Assembly: GCA_021847165.1 (NCBI GenBank)
Contig: JAJZUH010000066.1
Coordinates: 1-8,468, forward strand
DNA length: 8,468 nt
Direction: 5' to 3'
Source of the DNA: Pseudomonadota bacterium
GTDB taxonomy: Bacteria > Pseudomonadota > Gammaproteobacteria > Burkholderiales > Gallionellaceae
Shown here: piece by piece, positions 6,806 to 8,468 of the stretch
Layout of the letters: the number at the start of each line of letters is the position of its first letter
How positions within the stretch are numbered: position 1 is the stretch's first letter
Notes under the pieces: model-generated
Seen by the model: the letters and a program-made list of their open reading frames with translations, nothing else
Databases searched by the model: none
Told to the model about the DNA's origin: nothing
Program-made: the position numbers and the translations under genes

Positions 6806-7777
6806 TCAGACGGTCAGCACGGTCGATCCCGTGGTCTTGCGCGCTTCCAGGTCGCGGTGCGCCTGCGCCGCATCCTTCAATGCATAAGTCTGGTTGACGT
6901 AGATCTTGACCTTGCCCGAGCCGACCACATCGAACAGGTCCGCCGCATTCTCTTCCAGCAGCGGCCTGCTCGCCACGAAGGTGGCCAGTGTCGGCCGGGT
7001 GATCATGAGCGACCCCTTTTGCGACAACACGGACAGGTCGAACGGCGGGACCGCGCCCGACGAAGCGCCGAACAGCACCATCAGGCCGCGCGGCTGCAGG
7101 CAGTCGAGCGATTTCATGAAAGTGTCCTTGCCGACCGAGTCGTAGACCACCGGCAGTTTCTTGCCGCCAGTGATCTCGAGCAGCCGCGCCTGGAAATCAT
7201 CGCGGGTATAGACGATGGGATGGTGGCAGCCGTTGGCCTTGGCCAGGGCGGCCTTCTCGTCGCTGGACACGGTGCCGATCACGGTCGCGCCCAGTGCGGC
7301 GGCCCACTGGCACACGATCAGCCCGACACCGCCGGCGGCGGCGTGTATCAGGATGGTGTCGCCCGGCCCGACCTTGTAGATGTCGCGGATGAGATAGCGC
7401 GCGGTCATGCCCTGCAGCATCATCGCTGCCGCCGTGCGGTCGTCGATGCTGGGCGGCAGCTTGACCAGCCTGTCAGCCGGGATGAGCCGGGTCTCGGCAT
7501 AGGCGCCGATCACGGATGCGTAGGCAACCCGGTCTCCCGTCCTGAGGTGCGTGACGCCGTCGCCGACCGCCTCGACCACCCCGGCCCCTTCCATGCCCGG
7601 CACGAACGGCAACGGCAAGGGATAGAGTCCGGTACGGTGATAGACATCGATGAAGTTCAACCCGACCGCCGTCTGTTTCAGCCTGACCTGGCCGGGGCCG
7701 GGAACGCCGACATCGGCCTGCTCCCATTGCAACACTTCCGGACCGCCGGTCCGATGGATACGAATCGCGTGTGACAT
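6806..7777 (-). CDS. Quinone oxidoreductase, zinc-free MDR family (QOR/zeta-crystallin type)
   Basis: This 323-aa cytoplasmic NADPH-dependent enzyme reduces quinones or related enones. The N-terminal GroES-like domain (about residues 1-120) carries NFIDVYHRTGLYPLPLPFVPG, typical of the bacterial QOR group. The nucleotide-binding Rossmann domain (about 125-265) has the glycine motif HAAAGGVG (A146-G152). The structural Cys cluster of zinc alcohol dehydrogenases is absent. The C-terminus (AQAHRDLEARKTTGSTVLTV) is the standard ending, so the protein is full length. The ATG at 7777 is chosen because AAAGGT lies 7 nt before it; an in-frame GTG at 7783 would add two residues but sits only 1 nt from that site. 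It is the first gene of a probable operon with the EamA and catalase-like genes. It is separated from the GMC gene upstream by about 120 bp, enough for its own promoter. Confidence 0.92.
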   Translation of the reverse strand: MSHAIRIHRTGGPEVLQWEQADVGVPGPGQVRLKQTAVGLNFIDVYHRTGLYPLPLPFVPGMEGAGVVEAVGDGVTHLRTGDRVAYASVIGAYAETRLIPADRLVKLPPSIDDRTAAAMMLQGMTARYLIRDIYKVGPGDTILIHAAAGGVGLIVCQWAAALGATVIGTVSSDEKAALAKANGCHHPIVYTRDDFQARLLEITGGKKLPVVYDSVGKDTFMKSLDCLQPRGLMVLFGASSGAVPPFDLSVLSQKGSLMITRPTLATFVASRPLLEENAADLFDVVGSGKVKIYVNQTYALKDAAQAHRDLEARKTTGSTVLTV

Positions 7778-7901
7778 GAACACTACCTTTCTGGAAACAG
7801 GAATGGATGCGTCAAATCATACCCCGAAACTCCGGCACCACGGATGGCCCGATTGCGAGAAAGCTTACTGCCTGTAGTGAATAAGGCGGCGTGCCTGTCC
7901 G
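7778..7901 (-). promoter_or_regulatory. Intergenic region before the quinone oxidoreductase, possible promoter
   Basis: The 124-bp gap after the GMC gene is long enough for a separate promoter. On the - strand it holds a TATGAT (7816-7821), one mismatch from the -10 consensus, but no convincing -35 at the usual distance. It also holds TTGACG (7811-7816, overlapping the first by one base), with no good -10 downstream. No strong hairpin with a T-tract follows the GMC stop, so read-through from the GMC gene remains possible. Confidence 0.2.
7785..7790 (-). promoter_or_regulatory. Ribosome binding site deciding the quinone oxidoreductase start
   Basis: AAAGGT on the - strand is 7 nt from the ATG at 7777 but only 1 nt from the in-frame GTG at 7783. 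This favours the ATG and the N-terminus MSHAIRIH. Confidence 0.6.
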
Positions 7902-8468
7902 TTACGCCGTCGCTTGCAGCAGTTCCGCCACCCGCTCGGCGATCATCATGGTCGGTGCCGCCGTGTTCCCCGAAACGATGGAGGGCATCGCCGATGCATC
8001 GACGACGCGCAAGCCATCGATGCCCCTGACGCGCAGTTCGGAATCCAGCACCGCCTGCGGGTCGTCGGCGCGTCCCATCTTGCAGGTGCCGACGGGATGG
8101 AAGATCGTGGTGCCGATATCGCCCGCCGCCTTGACCAGCTGCTCATCGGTTTGAAACTGGTTGCCGGGTTTGTATTCCTCCGGCGCATACGGCCTGAAGG
8201 CGGGACTGGCCAGGATCCGCCGGGTCAGTCGCAGCGAATCGGCGGCGACGCGGCAATCTTCCTCGGTGGACAGGTAATTCGGCTTGATCTCCGGTGCGGC
8301 ATCCACCTCCGCTGAAGCGATATGGACGCTGCCGCGCGAGGTGGGGCGCAGGTTGCAGACGCTGGCCGTGAAGGCATTGAAGCTGTGCAGCGGTTCGCCG
8401 AACCTTTCCAGCGACAGGGGCTGCACGTGATACTCCACGTTGGCCCGCACCTGGTCCGGCGAGCTGAA
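7902..8468 (-). CDS. GMC-family FAD oxidoreductase, C-terminal part (5' end outside window)
   Basis: The last 188 residues of a glucose-methanol-choline oxidoreductase are present. The frame stays open to the right edge, where the first codons read FSSPDQV, so the GTG at 8450 is internal and not a start. The substrate-binding/C-terminal GMC_oxred_C domain is recognisable. NAFTASVCNLRPTSRGSV is the usual entry segment. The catalytic His lies in TTIFHPVGTCKMG (codon 8097-8099). The terminal VVDASAMPSIVSGNTAAPTMMIAERVAELL segment carries the second active-site position as Asn (codon 7965-7967), as in choline dehydrogenase-like members. The whole protein would be expected to have about 530-560 residues, with the missing N-terminal half holding the FAD-binding motif. 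Substrates of this group are alcohols such as choline, but the exact one cannot be told from this fragment. It is the most upstream gene seen on the - strand. Confidence 0.93.
   Translation of the reverse strand, partial: FSSPDQVRANVEYHVQPLSLERFGEPLHSFNAFTASVCNLRPTSRGSVHIASAEVDAAPEIKPNYLSTEEDCRVAADSLRLTRRILASPAFRPYAPEEYKPGNQFQTDEQLVKAAGDIGTTIFHPVGTCKMGRADDPQAVLDSELRVRGIDGLRVVDASAMPSIVSGNTAAPTMMIAERVAELLQATA

Noticed and set aside
6857..7774. Open frame (305 codons) on the + strand opposite the quinone oxidoreductase
   Set aside because: It is a shadow of a confidently assigned gene with no motif of its own.

Overview
The window looks like chromosomal DNA from a Gram-negative, motile, GC-rich proteobacterium. 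The style of the proteins (TAXI-type periplasmic protein with a C-terminal membrane anchor, Aer-like PAS chemoreceptor with a periplasmic haem-c site, PAS-PAS-GGDEF enzyme) suggests a betaproteobacterium, perhaps of the Nitrosomonadales/Gallionellaceae type. That placement is an inference from protein style, not from a search. I see no insertion sequence, integrase, CRISPR array, tRNA, rRNA or prophage gene, and coding density is high.

Layout. Positions 1-201 hold the tail of whatever lies to the left, a clear intrinsic terminator (53-75) and the leader of the first gene. On the + strand, 202-1539 encodes a membrane-anchored TAXI-family solute-binding protein with no TRAP permease nearby. It faces six genes, all on the - strand. 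Read in their own direction, these are a GMC-family flavin oxidoreductase (partial, running off the right edge), a zinc-free quinone oxidoreductase, a short EamA-type membrane protein, an exported catalase-family haem peroxidase, a diguanylate cyclase with two PAS domains, and a methyl-accepting chemotaxis protein (MCP).

Two functional groups can be made out. The quinone oxidoreductase, EamA protein and periplasmic catalase-like protein are separated by only about 20 bp each and look like one operon, plausibly concerned with redox or peroxide stress. The diguanylate cyclase and the MCP form a signalling pair. The MCP combines an Aer-like PAS domain that keeps the FAD-binding residues with a periplasmic CxxCH haem-c site, so it appears able to read redox state on both sides of the membrane. 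It has its own upstream sequence matching the flagellar sigma-28 (FliA) promoter, TAAA-N15-GCCGAAAC, which ties it to the motility regulon. The cyclase has an intact GGEEF active site and an RxxD inhibitory site, and could link similar cues to the swim/attach decision through c-di-GMP.

The most noteworthy item is the dual-cofactor chemoreceptor with its FliA-type promoter. The individual domain families are known. I see no wholly unknown system in this window.
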